Assembly: GCA_022059125.1 (NCBI GenBank)
Contig: JAEUWY010000004.1
Location: forward strand, 4,526,001-4,590,000
Source of the DNA: Corynespora cassiicola
Taxonomy: Eukaryota > Ascomycota > Dothideomycetes > Pleosporales > Corynesporascaceae
Length of the DNA: 64,000 bases
Reading direction: 5' to 3'
In this document: in pieces, positions 10,444-23,123 of the stretch
Position numbering within the stretch: position 1 is the first letter of the stretch
Layout of the letters: each line of letters opens with the position of its first letter
Position numbers and translations under genes: made by a program
The notes under the pieces: model-generated
Seen by the model: only the letters and a program-made list of their open reading frames with translations
Told to the model about the DNA's origin: nothing
The model's database searches: none

Positions 10444-13400
10444 GTAAAACCCGAGGGCCAAGTTGTAATCATGAGGCGTTTCTACAGAGACACAAACACT
10501 GCCCCCCTTTGATTTTGTTGCAATCATGTAGACGACGGGATGGTATTGCATGGCATGGCGGTATGGGCATATCAGACAGGCATAACGGAGTCTTGCATGG
10601 CCAGGTGTTGAGAGACGGGCACTCGACGACGATGTTACGATAATGAGGACTACCTTCAATGAAATTTCCCACCGCGCTGCACCATGCTGTAGCTGCGCGG
10701 CCCCAATGCCAGACCCTGCGGCATCAATGCAGCACACGGGTCGTACCAAGTCCGTGGTTCAATGGCGGGCAGCGACTCGTCAGATCCAATCATGCAGCGC
10801 CTTCCCGCTGTCCAAGCTGTCTGTTTTCTACAGGGTTTCGAAAAGCTGCCATTCTGAGTATCTTTGCGAGCCGTCTCGTGCCGTGCGCCCGACGAACCGC
10901 CGGCGCGCAGCCGGGGGCGGCGGCCACACGCAGCTGTGAGGTCTTCTAGAATCCTTCCATCTCGCGTCTAGCTAGTCAAGAGCTGGGCTGAGCTCAGTGT
11001 ACCACGGCAGCCGACTACTGTATCCCTTTTGCTCTACGCACCTGCGTATTTTGGCGACATCTGATACAAACCCGTCTCGTCTCCGCTTGGATGATTCGCC
11101 GCGTGGATCGCGCCTGCTTGCCGTGACACCAGAAAAAGCAAAACGTCGTCCCTCTCCGAATAGGCGCCGCAGCATCCCTCCCCCTTTCCCCACACTGTCC
11201 ACACAACTCTAATCGGACCTCAGCTCTCTCGCTCTCTCTCTCTCTCCGTTTCGAGCCGACAAGATGCCCTCGCGTCGCTATTGCTGGACCCGCGTACGGA
11301 GTCGCGCTAGTGGGGCAGTCGCGGAGCGTCCCCGACCGCCAGCCCGCCAACCCAACTGGTATGGCCGCAGAGCTGGACTTGAGCGCTGGAGTTTGGCGAG
11401 GGCGGGGGGCGATGGCTGGTTCGAGGCGTGCATTTTCGAGTCAAGATGCCGTCTTGGGGGATGAGCGAAGGATTTCAACGGCGTTCCAGAAGCCGGGTGT
11501 AAGGCTGGGGAGGTTTCTGTACGGGCTGGATTTCCTGGAGCGGCGGGCGCCACTGCAATGCGGTATACCCGTGACTACCTGGTACACGAAGACGATCTCG
11601 AACGTGCATTGAAGATGTCGCCTATGCTTGTCCTGTTCGAAATGAGATGGAATGCAAGGTAACGAACTGGTCAAAAAACACCAGTCACCTCGATGGATAC
11701 AGCCGCCATATACGGCGACAGTCCCGGAAGCTTGTCAGATTGTCGCCTCTGCTCAAGTGATCTGCTAAGGAACGCGCGGTAGGAAGATTACCAAACTTTC
11801 AAAATTATCTAGGTGCGCGGACGTACTTCAGGATCATTTCATGCAGAAGCTGCAAGAAACCAAGGCACTATATCAAGACTATAGCATCTCTGCACGTATT
11901 TGTCGGATGCACGGCTGCTCTTCTGAACGTAGCAACTTTCTCCTGCAGTGGCTAAACACGTGGCTCCAGCCTTGCAGCAAACTTACGATCCTTCTGGTGG
12001 ATCCTCCAAGGAACGAACCTCCAACGTTCAGCCACATGTACCGTCGTCATCGGCCGCCTATCAGGCCACATTTCTACTCGATTCTCTCTTTGTGACTACG
12101 CTCATGAGTCGACGACAGCAAATGCATCCCGGATTAGTGTAATGGAATTGAATTGCCTCTGCCACACACCAACAACGACGTATTGAATCAAGACTAGATC
12201 GGCGCCAAATGCTTTGAAGCTGAATGGGATATCTGCCAAGGACTGCCGACTACTTAGCATCAGGCCCTCCACCTCGAGCAATTACCTCCCTCAAGCAGAC
12301 AATGAGCATCAAAAACAGCCTCCCACCAAGTACGTGAAACGCTCACGATTGCATGCAAGCGAAGGTGATGAGTCGTTCACTCAAGAATACCCCAGTTTTG
12401 AGCTGAGAGCACAGGCCTCTTGCATCGCCGTCTTCGCCAAAGCCGGTCAATGCCCGCCCGTTGACCATCGGCCAAGAACCGCTTGCATCTTGACGCGTGC
12501 AATTGACTCGCATTGCGCTTGACCTCGTCTTCAGGGAACATCAGTCCCGTATCACGACACCATCGATGCCCTGTCGCGATCGACCGAAGATCGGAGAACC
12601 GCGCCCCGTTTATGTGCCTATCTGCTGTACAACCGAACTTACATGTGGAACTTCTTCAAAAATACATACGTCAGACGTTGGCTTTTGTTGACTCTCAGAC
12701 CTTTGGAGGGCTCTGGGACCTTGTTTATAGGGGCTACGCGACACAATAAAATACCCGTCCTGGCTATATCCGACACGTCCCAACTTGGGGCCAGAGCCGT
12801 CACAAAAACATGACATGGAGGTTTCTGCTTATGAAAGCCAACGAAATCTATATTTCGTCCTGTCATAGTTACCGCCCTTGATTCCTGTTGGGGGCATGCA
12901 TCACGCACCACAATTGTTATTGTGGGGAAGGTTGACAGGGCTGTTACTCTGACGGCTCGCTAGCTGTGGCGACCAGCCTCTGCGCCTGCTCCTGCATTAA
13001 TACTGTTTAGGCTGATTCACTCTGCGACCGAAGTGCTGAGCTTTGCCGCTCAACACACGGCACAAAATCTTCGAGTCGTTTCCCCACGGGACCTTCGCTG
13101 AATTTCCGACACTGGCGCCGCCACCAGGTTGTCCGCGCGCTTCCGCTTCGTTTAAGTCCAACGGCGCAATATCAACGAATGCGGTTGCGCATCCAGACAT
13201 CACGCAGAGACGTCATGCCAAACTGGAAAGGTCGCGTCTCCAGGGGCCTGCATCACCAAGTGGGGGTCATGTACGTCGCTTGAGGATCTGCTCAATGTCA
13301 TTGCAGTAGCCCTATCAAATGCGGTCCATCCCCGGAGGCCCAAGCTTCACAAATAAAGTTTTGGTTCATGCAGGACGGTACACTCTTCCGGTATGTAGGA

Positions 13401-13615
13401 GTAGGGTGCCTGCTGCACTTGTACCTGACGGACGGCTGGGCCACCCAGGAAACTTTATTTCGTTCGAGCCATGAAACAAACCCGGTGCCAGCTTGCTCAG
13501 AGTCCAGAAGTCTTGGGCGAGGCGTAGTAGCGGACTGATATAGATCTGTTAAGACCCTGTGTCGAGAGGCCCACATTCACTTCTGCTTTAATCCTCTTTT
13601 CCATGGTCTTTGAAC
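10444..13615. other. Intergenic region, no gene supported
   Basis: About 3.2 kb follow the sds22 stop. A CT-rich run at 11226-11246 precedes an ATG at 11264 in good context, and the region to 11612 is open in two frames (one contains MAGSRRAFSSQDAVLGD, which resembles a mitochondrial presequence). No domain or clean splice model could be made. The last few hundred bases are presumably promoter of the rhodopsin-like gene. Confidence 0.4.
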
Positions 13616-14925
13616 ATGTCTTCAACTCCTGCCTTTAGTGAAGCGCAACAACAGCATCAGCAAGATTTATGTGTCGCCACGTCGACTGCCTTGACGGTCC
13701 TCTCTAGTATGTCACGTCATTTGGCTATCCGGACCTATTCTGACATGGACCAGTCATCATCGTCGGCCTGCGTACCTTTACACGGACATCTATCGTACGG
13801 AACTTTGGCAAGGATGATTGTGCCATGATTGTAGCCACAGTGTGGACCATTGGCTACCTCATAGCCATCTTCGTCTTAAAGGACAACGGCATGGGCTTCA
13901 GTGGCGGGGCATTGAGCCTGGAACAAATGACGAACCAAATCAAGACCACTCTGGCCATTGAGATCATCTACTACCTTGTCGTCTTCTCCATCAAGCTGTC
14001 GATTCTCTTCTTCTACCTGCGCTTGGGTATGTCGCTCCAACTCTCCGCCTCTGCACGCTCTCACTGACCATTCCAGCCGCGGATAAGAAGCTCAAGTATC
14101 TGACACTGGGAACCATTGCCGTTCTCTGCACCTTTGTTTTCATCTGTGTAATAGTTTGTCTTGCCCAGTGCATTCCACTACACAAGTTCTGGGACTTTAC
14201 CGGCACTGTGGCTGGCAACTGCATCAACACCACTGCCTTTTTCTACTGTGCGTCTCTACAGCCAACCCCTCTGCAACATGCAACTCTGACACACATCTCC
14301 AGCAACAAGCACCTTCAACATCCTGACCGACATCTGGATCCTCGCCCTCCCTATTCCCACCCTCCTCCGCATCCAACGTCCCAAGCACGAAAAAGTCGTT
14401 CTAGTCTTTGTCTTTGGCCTCGGAGCCCTGAGCTGCATTGCCTCTATTGTGCGCCTCTACTCGATCCGCATCTACACCGAGTCGGCCGATCCCTTTTATG
14501 ACTCGGTCCCCATCAACCTGTGGTCCATGGTCGAAATAAATATTGGCATCTACTGCGCCTCCATCCCCGCGCTCAAGGCCCTCGTCCATCAACCCCAGCG
14601 CCAGCGCACCAAGGGCGGCGCGTCGGGCTATCAGTACCACTCGCGCGACAAGTCGGGGCCTGGCGGGGGCAGCAACAATAGCAAGAACAGCCAATGCAGC
14701 TGCGGTAAGAAGATGGGCAGCACGGCCAGCTCGTCGGCGAATCGGTCACACGCCGCTGGGAAGAGCCATTCATTGACGGGGCCCGAGGCCTACGACATGA
14801 AACCGCTCCCGAACCAGGGGCGCAGGCCGGGCGATGAAGAGGCGCTGAGTGAGCGCTCAGGGTCGCAGGAGTACATTTTTGCGTTGCCGGCGGCGCATGA
14901 GGGAGGGGCGGATACGAGGGTTTGA
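13616..14925 (+). CDS. Fungal rhodopsin-like (SAT4/PTH11-type) integral membrane protein
   Basis: Four exons (13616-13706, 13754-14026, 14077-14247, 14303-14925) give 385 aa. Exon 1 supplies a short extracellular N-terminus and the start of TM1. Further hydrophobic helices are visible at AMIVATVWTIGYLIAIFVL, IIYYLVVFSIKLSILFFYL, LGTIAVLCTFVFICVIVCLA, ILTDIWILALPIPTLL and VVLVFVFGLGALSCIASIV, ending in NLWSMVEINIGIYCASIPAL. The KLSILFFYLRL, NxxTDxWILxLPIP and WSxVEIxxGIxCASxPALK patterns are hallmarks of the fungal rhodopsin-like domain. The cytosolic tail (~130 residues) is rich in Gly, Ser, Asn and Lys, with a CSCGKK patch. Members act as orphan GPCR-like sensors; the ligand is unknown. Confidence 0.88.
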
Positions 14926-17900
14926 TGGGTGGGATGGGACGAGGATTTGCATACGTGCATACACATATTACCCTTTTTCCTTTTGTGCTTGCAAGGGGCT
15001 GGGCTGCGGCTGCGGCTGGGATGGGGTAGGCACGGGCAGGGTAGTCTACGTACATCGCTATGTAGGCCAGGGAAAGGGAATCGCCTTCCTGTCACAGCGT
15101 GTGGGGAAACCTACCTATCCCATCCCATCCCATCCTATTCGATTCATCGTCTTGCTCTTTAAACTTTCATTCGCTTCGACCACGGAGACTTTTCCTGTCA
15201 ACGTCCTACCTGCTTCGTATTTCGACGTGCATTTGGAAATGCAGGTCCCGGGCCTTTTTTTCTTTGTCCCTGGTTGGTTGTTGGCCTCCTTGGTCGCTCG
15301 TTCGCTCGCTCGTTCGGTTGGCCGGTTGAACGCGCCGCTTTTGGATTGGTTCGCCCGAGATGGGGCCTCAGGGGTGAGGGAGGGAGACAGCGAGACAGGT
15401 TGGATGCGCGCATGGGACATGGACATGGGGTGCTTCGAGGCAAGACCAGTGTGCGGGTGATTGTCACAGCGATGCGGTGCGTCTGGGAGGGGAGCCAAGG
15501 CGGGTGTTGTTTCCTCCCCCCCCCTCCCCGCCCTCTTGCTTTCTTGCTCGATGGGAGAGCATTGGAGAGTCCAGTGTCGGGTTTGGGATGGGAGGGAGGC
15601 GCTGTACGTGGATGGTGGGGCCTGGGCCTTGCGAAAGAGCGTCTGTGTGCTATATGTGCGGTTGTACACATTATTGAACGGCAATCTTAACTCTTGGAGC
15701 CTCCTTCTCTTCACAACCGCGTCTTCTCCTCCGGTGATGCGCTGTTTCTGGTTATGCCAGGCTAGGCGAGACATGTGATTGCGCGAGATGGGACGAGGAT
15801 GCTCGGTGCGGTGCTCTGCGGGGGGCGCAGTAGAGGCGTTGATGTGATGTGCCGAGATACATGCACAGTCCCGCGCTGCCATCACGATGGCACATATCTG
15901 CGCAAGCAAGTATCCTGCCTGTCCACCGATTTGTATGCCTCTTCTCTTCAACCGTTATCGATATATGCAGGGATGAGAGCCTGATTGTGCGTTCTGGCCG
16001 TACCAGAGACCGGTTTGAAAAGACGGTGAACGGACCACTTTGCTCCGCGCAGGGCAAGCTTCTGCATGCATTCATGCATGCGGGGAGGATGGCGTTTGTA
16101 GATTTTGTGTGCTTGCATGGGTGTATATGGAGAGGGAGATGAATGCCCATAACGGATGATTGGTTGTAGAAGAGGGCAGGAAGTATGGTATGCTGGTTAT
16201 GTATGTAAGTAATAATTACTGACGTCTCATACTCAGAGTTCATACGTACAACAGCAGACTTTGCATCAAGAGACACACCTGATTACTGGAAGGTTGAATT
16301 GGCAGAGTATCTCGTCCGTGCTACCCGGTTGGGAATCGCAATCATGGGCCGAATTGCACGCAAATGCGCCCGCTGGTTCCCATCAGAGCAGACTATCCGC
16401 CTGCATTGACAAGCCACCACATAGTCCACACCAACATCTTCATCACATCACACCCCACCCCACCACGCCCCTCAATCCGCGGTCTCATTCCGGCAGCGGA
16501 GACATGCCGCGTGTACAACCCATATGTACCACCCGCTATGATGCCAACCCCTCCAACCTACCGGTGCGCCACTCCCTTGCTCCCGCAAGCGAGCACCGAG
16601 TATTACCCCATATCCCCCATGAAACACTCCCGCGCATCCCCCGCAATTCGCCGCGCCGCAAAAAAGAGACGGCTTTGAAACACTTTGCTCCCTCGCTCAC
16701 CAAGCAAAGGCTGAGCATTCCGCCGACTTGGGCGCCGCGAGGGTGCCTATATGCGGGTGCGTGTATGCGGTTTCGCGGCGCGGGGCGCAGTGATAATGCG
16801 CGGCGGCGGGCCGTTGGAGTACGTACCACGACGAGGACGCGAGGTGGGGGCCTTGATAGGTTGTGCGAGGACGCGCGTGGAAAGATAGAGTTTTTGGGGA
16901 CGTTTCGGGGGGTGGGCGTTGGGTAGGAGTGGGATGTTGATGGGCGTGCCGCAGTGGCGACCGAGAGAGAAGCGTTTCATGGCGGATAGAGGGACATGTA
17001 TGGGAACGGGTATGGGTATGGGTATGGCGCTTTGCTCCGAGGAGAAGTAAACTTTATGTATTTTTCGTTGACAGGGAGATCACTTTGGGAGTATCCTGCA
17101 TTTGGATGGTTCTTGGCTTTTCATGATGAGGAATTTGGTAAACTTGGTGAGCATTTGCTCTTCGTATGCAAGTATCGGGCTGTGCGATTGGAAAGATGGA
17201 CTTGGCTAGCGAGCAGTTGATGTAGGCATTTCGACTTCGCAGGTGGAAGCCGTTGCGCACTACACACTACCCACCTAGGTACAATTCGCGATTGAGGATG
17301 AGGGCGGAGAGGATAAGGAATACGAGCGCGAAGTGGCACGGCGGACGTTGGATGTATGCATCCGTATCGCCTTCTCATTCGTGTTCGCCTAATGTCCAAA
17401 ACGCCCAGACTAGAGAGCTCCAGACCATCGGGGGGACGGCAGCGGAGTAGGTAGGATTGTATGACACGTGGGTGTGGAGTTCGCGAACGACGTCGTATCA
17501 TGCGCGTTGCTGCGAGACCAAGGGAATCGAGATGGGATCTGCGGATTTTGTGGGTTGGACGGATGGCACTAAAGGTAGAGACGAACGGGTCAGAAAATGG
17601 CTGTGTGTATCGATGTTTCTTGTCGCCCTTTGAAAATCCAACCAGGTGGGTACGGAAAGGGATGATGACGCTGTTAGTGGGGTGGAGAAAGGGATGCATA
17701 AAGAAGCCGCTGACTCTTGCGTTGGGAATTGATGTCGACGACGGCGGCTCTTGTGACCACTACGAGCAGAGAATACCGAATCTGCCGCGCTTAATTCATG
17801 GAATGCTCCGTGAAAACTCGTCAAGTTTGTCAATCGACGCAAGCGGAATTCAATGCCACAAACAAAGATGCATCATTAGAGAAAAATTCGCTTTCTGCAA

Positions 17901-18032
17901 ACAAAGACGGTTCAAATTCCCCATCCCTTGCCCCTACGATTTGTCTTTCCACGCGGATTTTTTTCAAACCCCCAGCCATTGCAACGGCCTTCGTCCCGCA
18001 CTAACAATTATCGCCAACTGACTGTGCCCACA
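14926..18032. other. Intergenic region, no gene supported
   Basis: About 3.1 kb between two plus-strand genes. It contains GCTCGTTC-like repetition (15296-15320), a C-run near 15518-15530 and GGGTAT repeats (about 17000-17024). Several long open frames exist on both strands (for example 15115-15951 and 17121-17699 minus) but carry no recognisable domain and look compositional. Confidence 0.4.
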
Positions 18033-21000
18033 ATGACTCAAACCCCACCAAACGTGCTGACAGGAGTATTTCCTGAAAATGATGCACTTGTGCTCATCGG
18101 GTTTGAGCATGAGGACATTCCCTACTTGGATCGAGTCGCTAGCATATACGACATTAGACCGCGCGAGCGAGAGTACTACAACCAGTTGCCGGACATACAA
18201 AAGCCTGCCTTCGTCAACTACGTCCAAGGAAGTAGACTGTTGACGGGCCCCAAAACTTTGAGTGCGTCAGCCCAGTACAGTCTTTGTAGCCGTATTTTGG
18301 AATCCATGATGCTGATACGCTACATATAGCCAAGAACCGGGACGATAGTTTTGTTGGAAATGACGAAGAAGATGGAGAAGATGAGGAGGCCTCAAGGCAA
18401 ATAGCAGCATGGGAGCAATTGGAGCAGAATGACCCCAGCCCATACCTTCATATAGTGGAATATGCACACAAACATCCAGACCCACGGCGCGATGAGAGAA
18501 ACTACCAGCTTCGGTGGCCAGAACTCAAGAGGTATCAAGAGCTGGAAAGCGAGCAGGCCAAAACAAAATTTGCCCATTTCGTCTTTGGGTGCAAAGTCGC
18601 ATACTCGGAACTGTTGAATGGTGTGTATACACGGTTAATCCGATGAACTGATTAAACAGCTAAATACCCGCAGGGGGATACGAGGAAGACATAAATGACT
18701 GCTACTCTCGAAATGGGCCAGAGGTGGATCAATTCGCCACAATAGGAATGATATGTCTGGAAAAGTATGCTACTCCACACACGCAGGCCGCGGCATTGAA
18801 CTGGCAGGGGTCAACTGCCCATCATGAATATCAAGAATATGGAGTAGACCGACCGCCACCGTCACCTACCGCTGGTGATATAGCGCACGTCAACGCCCAC
18901 ACCGTATCTACCGGAATGCAGGGGGGCTGGAGATTTGCAAAGACTTTACATCAAAACAAAAACTCTTACACTTTTCACAGAATTGTTCACCTCTATGTCA
19001 AGCTGGATGACAAGGATAATGTAATAGACGTATGTGGCTGTGTGGCGTGGTGTTGGCAACCGGCTAATGTTCAGGTAGCGAATTGCAGTCAAAGTCCAAG
19101 GATCCATGACGGATGAGGCAGCCCAGCGAGACAACGAAGAAGAGTATGTATTTGGGTTCTTTGATTATGGGAGTAAAGCAAACAGAGAAACGAATAGTTT
19201 GGGGCAATCATTTATAACAAAATATCCCCAGCTCTACTCTCGATATTCGACGCTAATCACGCCATTTCGTTAGGTATTTTTACCACAAGATGTTGTCAGA
19301 CAAGAATTGCCCATACATCATCAAGACTTACGGAGTTTCTTTGCGTCAGCGGCCAACGCCCCCTTCTTTGGGATATATTTACACCGAATATGCTGCGTTT
19401 GGAGACTTGTTCACGCTGTTAAAAGGACTGTTCGAAGAGTAAGCTTCCAAGCGTTGATTGGCAACAATGACATTGACCAGGAAAGCTGACAACAGTACAG
19501 TCTACCCCAGTTACCCGAACCTTTTATCTGGTTTGTTTTTCGCGCTCTGCTTGAGACCGTCTTCGTAATGCATTCTGGGAGAGTAATCACCTGGGACTAT
19601 CCGGACGAGATGGAGAAGACCATTAAGAATGACAAGATACAGATTGATGAGGATTGGGAGCCACTGATGAACCCTGACATTAAGTTGATGAATGTCGTGC
19701 TTTCAGACCCGGGTACGATATTTCCCGCCTACTTGACCCCAAAGATGCTGGACTTTGGCTTGATCAAAACGCGAGAGGTAAACTGGTCACGTGAAAGTAG
19801 AGAAAGAGGTGTCGGCACTCCTTATATTCGTCCTCCGGTGAGAAGACGCCCCGTTGACTCCTGTATACAGATGTGCTGATTTGGACAGGAACAAATGGGA
19901 GAAGCAGAGGAAAAGTACAAGAGCGAGCCACTCGATGTTCGATCGATGATTTGGAACGTTGCAATGATTATTCTCTCCCTTATGAACCGCGATTTCATCC
20001 CCAACGAAACTACGCGCAGGAGGCCCACACACGTGAAAAAATACCGGCGTGTCTATTCGCACGCCCTGGAGCAGTTGGTAGCCGATTCCCTGCAAGTGGA
20101 TCCGAAGAAAAGGCCGCAGCTTTGCAACTTGTTGTATCTGACAAGAGAGAATCTTGAGCGATGGGAGAAGGCGTATGGCCCAGTCCGTGGAAAAAGTGTC
20201 GGCCAAGTGTTACCATTCTGCAGATTGGAAAGCAGAACAAAAGATGAATTCAAGGTTGGAGAATTGGCTCCAGAACATATACGTCAAGCCAAAAAGCGAA
20301 AGGCAGATAATATCAACGTACTTGAAGAGCAGCCGAGGAAAAAACCGTCGTTTGGAGCACAAAAAGAGACTTTGACAATACCTGGTGCTGCTCCCATTGG
20401 CGTTTTATCACCACCGCCGGAAGAAACGAATGCCCCTGCCGCCCTCGGTCCCGTTGGTCTACCGGGACATCTCCCGATCCCCGCCATTGCCCCCATGCAG
20501 GTACCAACACCTCGGAAAACAAACACACCAGTTCCAGCCTTTACTCCTAGAAAATCGTCGTCCGTCAGAGTTCCCTCAAAGCCCAAGCCAATAAGAAATC
20601 CCATTGGTGTTGAGATTGCGTCCATGCAGGAGCCAACTCCAGGGAGAACAACCACCCCTGCTACTTCTTGGCATAGAACAACTACCGTGCCAGCCTCAGG
20701 AAACCGATCCTTACGGACAATGGAGATCAATCCATCGGTAGATTCAGTTCAACAGAAAAAGGCAGCGGCCACGGCTTCAAGCAGGTCGAAATCATCTACA
20801 ACTTCGAAACCCCCGAGACAGAGCAGGGCATCAAGAAAACTAGCAGCTGATGGAGCGTCTAGTGAGACCCAGGACCCAGGAACGATTGCAGCCCCGAAGG
20901 CTGCAACATCTCGAAGAACTACAAGAAGTCTTAAGAAAGCTGCCAGGTCGAAGAAGGATGCAGCCCCAAAGGGTAAAGGGCTGAAAAAGAAGGAGATGCC

Positions 21001-21091
21001 TGAGCCGGAGCCGGAACCGGGGTCGTCACCAGTACCACCTCGGCGAAAAAGGAAACTGAAATTCATGCGAGTTGAAGGGAATCTGCAGTAA
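18033..21091 (+). CDS. Divergent fungal protein-kinase-like protein with long basic tail
   Basis: Seven exons (18033-18261, 18330-18620, 18674-19029, 19079-19143, 19274-19438, 19501-19837, 19889-21091) give 881 aa. ATG 18033 is the first in-frame ATG. Residues 1-280 resemble no known domain. A kinase fold follows: RIAVKVQ with the ATP-binding Lys at about 297, NCPYIIKTYGV, a hinge-like YIYTEYAAFGDLFTLLKG, the catalytic loop NPDIKLMNVVL (426-436) and DFG at 453-455, then GTPYIRPPEQM in place of the APE motif. Catalytic-loop Asp, Lys and Asn are kept although HRD is NPD, so activity is possible. About 28 extra residues separate helix E from the catalytic loop. The last ~320 residues are Pro/Ser/Lys-rich and basic, ending PPRRKRKLKFMRVEGNLQ, likely disordered and nuclear. 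Substrate unknown. Confidence 0.75.
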
Positions 21092-21230
21092 TCACGTCGA
21101 GCAATTGAGAAGATTGGGGGAGACGTTGTAATGCAATGGTGGAATCGTCTATTTGAATTACTGTAGTTGGAGTTTTAAACCGCGCTTAGAAACCAATTCA
21201 TGCTTTGAAGAATAACACCAAAATGGCCCT

Positions 21231-22185
21231 TTACTCATGATCCGTCTTCGTCGTCACACCATCCCACTCCTGAAGCAATGCTTCCGTCTCGCTCAACTTG
21301 CCCCTAATCGCCGGCGGCGAATCCGACCCCAGCGCTATCCTGACCGGAATCTCCTTGCCCTCGGCAACGCCCGACTTGGTCAGGATGTCGAGCAACACCT
21401 TGCACCCCTTGATCACATCGCCGGGCTGGTTGTTATCCACCTTATCCAACGTCTCGCGGAGGGGCCCGAGGCTCGTCTCCGTGTACTCCTTGATCTGCTT
21501 CTGCGCGACCACCTTGGCGCCCGCATTCAGGAACCCGGTGCGGAAGTAGCCCGGCTCGACGACGGTGACGCTGATGCCCAGTGGAGCGAGCTCCTCGCGC
21601 ATGGCCTCGGAGATGCCCGAGCACGCCCATTTCGCGCCATTGTAGAGTGCGTAGCCGGCCCCGCCGCGCCACGAGGCGATGGAGCCAAAGTTTGTGACTG
21701 TGCGCTCGCCCGACGAGGCGCGGATGTAGGGGAGCACGGCTTTGGAGACGTTGAGCAGGCCCAAGACGTTGGTGTTGAAGGAGTCGTAGTCCTCTTTTGG
21801 TCTGTGTGTTTGGGTCTTGTCAGTCATGCTCACATTGCACGTGCATACCATGCCAATCGGCTTGAAGGTAGGTAGTGGGTGGCTAGGTAGCTTACGAAGT
21901 CTCCTCCACGGCCCCCACGAGTATGTACCCCGCGGCATTCACGAGGTGCGTGATGTATCCATACTTGGCGTTTGCCTCGGCGGCTACCTTTTCGATCTCG
22001 GGCAGAGGCCAGGTCACGTCGAGGGCGATGGTGTCGGCGCCGGCAGACTTGAGGTCGGCGACGCGAGATTCGCTGCGGGCGGTGGCGATGACTTTGTGGC
22101 CGCGGGAGAGGGCGTCTAGGGCCATGTATTTGCCGAAGCCGGAGGAGGCAGCGGTTATGAACCAGACGGGTGTCTGAGCAGTCAT
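21231..22185 (-). CDS. Classical short-chain dehydrogenase/reductase (SDR)
   Basis: Two exons (22185-21896, 21801-21231) give 286 aa. The start is ATG 22185 (MTAQTPVWFITAASSGFGK). The cofactor loop is TAASSGFGK, a variant of TGxxxGxG, followed by TARS, which suggests NADP(H). The NNAG motif reads NAAG, and the catalytic set is S137 with Y150NGAK154. The C-terminal half (VVEPGYFRTGFL) matches the oxidoreductase group that acts on ketones, retinoid-like or polyketide-type alcohols. The substrate cannot be told from sequence. Its 3' end faces the kinase-like gene across only 139 nt, so the two are convergent with little room between their terminators. Confidence 0.9.
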
Positions 22186-23123
22186 TTTTCTTTGTAGCTT
22201 GGTGTTGCTATCGATTTGGATCAAAGTAGGTAAATCGCAGTAGGATTGATTGATGTTGGCTTGATGCTGGAGAGATGAAATGCTGGTTGAGATGATTTTC
22301 CTACAGTCGGTGTTACCCTCTTTAAATAATTTCTTCAATTGACTCGATTGTTTTCGTCTTGCATTGCATCATATGCCTTGGCCTACGCCCGCCTTAACAC
22401 CGGTCAGTTCCTCCAGTGCCCTCTTCCTCACGATGGGTGTAGAATACAGCCACATTGTGGGCTGGCCTATCATTCGCCGATTCTGCTGACGATAAGCGTA
22501 TGACGGAGAATCCTCTGAGAAAGAATGGCGGTAATGTACAGCATCGTTGGGTTAAATCCGCCCGGCGGCGCCAAATCAAGCCGTTTCCGGTAACAAGCGG
22601 GGTTGGGCCCGAATAATTTCGGGGGCCGGAACGGGGGTTGGTGGATCCCGAATTCTGTCGGAATGACGCTGCAGGCCCGTTATTCTCGGGGCTAGACAAT
22701 CACCAGCCTGATATTCGCCTTTATATTGATTATATATCATGAGGTGCAGAAGATTGCAGAATCAACAGATGGTGTATCGGGGTCATTGCGGATGCATTTG
22801 ATGTAGAGATATGCTTGGCAGCCTTACATGTGTTGAAAAGAGGAGACGGAAGCGCGCCACAAACGATCCATGATTCTGTGCCTGCGCTACTATGGGCTAG
22901 CGCGTACAACGATTAGGCAAATGGTGTTTTGTATTGGCAGATACTCGAGCTTGCTCAGCAGCCTCTATGCTTCGTCATGCTGGCACGATTTACGCCTTGC
23001 CTAGCTGCATTCCAACGAATTACCTGGGCTACACAGAGACTAGGCCTGTCTTCAACAAACCTGCAGTACATCCTGCTCATCTACTCGTGGGGCGGTAGTC
23101 GCGGAATCCTACTCTTGGAAAAG
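22186..23123. other. Intergenic region, no gene supported
   Basis: Holds the SDR promoter and the 3' flank of the dehydratase gene. A frame at 22929-23144 is short and featureless. Nothing else was recognised. Confidence 0.5.

Noticed and set aside
10740..10775. Possible tRNA B box (GGTTCAATGGC)
   Set aside because: Stem pairing fails on both sides and no upstream A box fits.
11264..11612. Small gene starting at ATG 11264 or 11394
   Set aside because: Context is suggestive (CT-rich leader, presequence-like peptide), but no domain, no clean intron and no C-terminal match could be found.
15115..15951. Long minus-strand open frame of 278 codons
   Set aside because: Composition follows local GC skew, overlaps equally open frames on the plus strand, and shows no domain or splice pattern.
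16996..17024. GGGTAT repeats as an internal telomere-like tract
   Set aside because: Only three to four units and not the fungal TTAGGG sequence. Treated as simple repeat.
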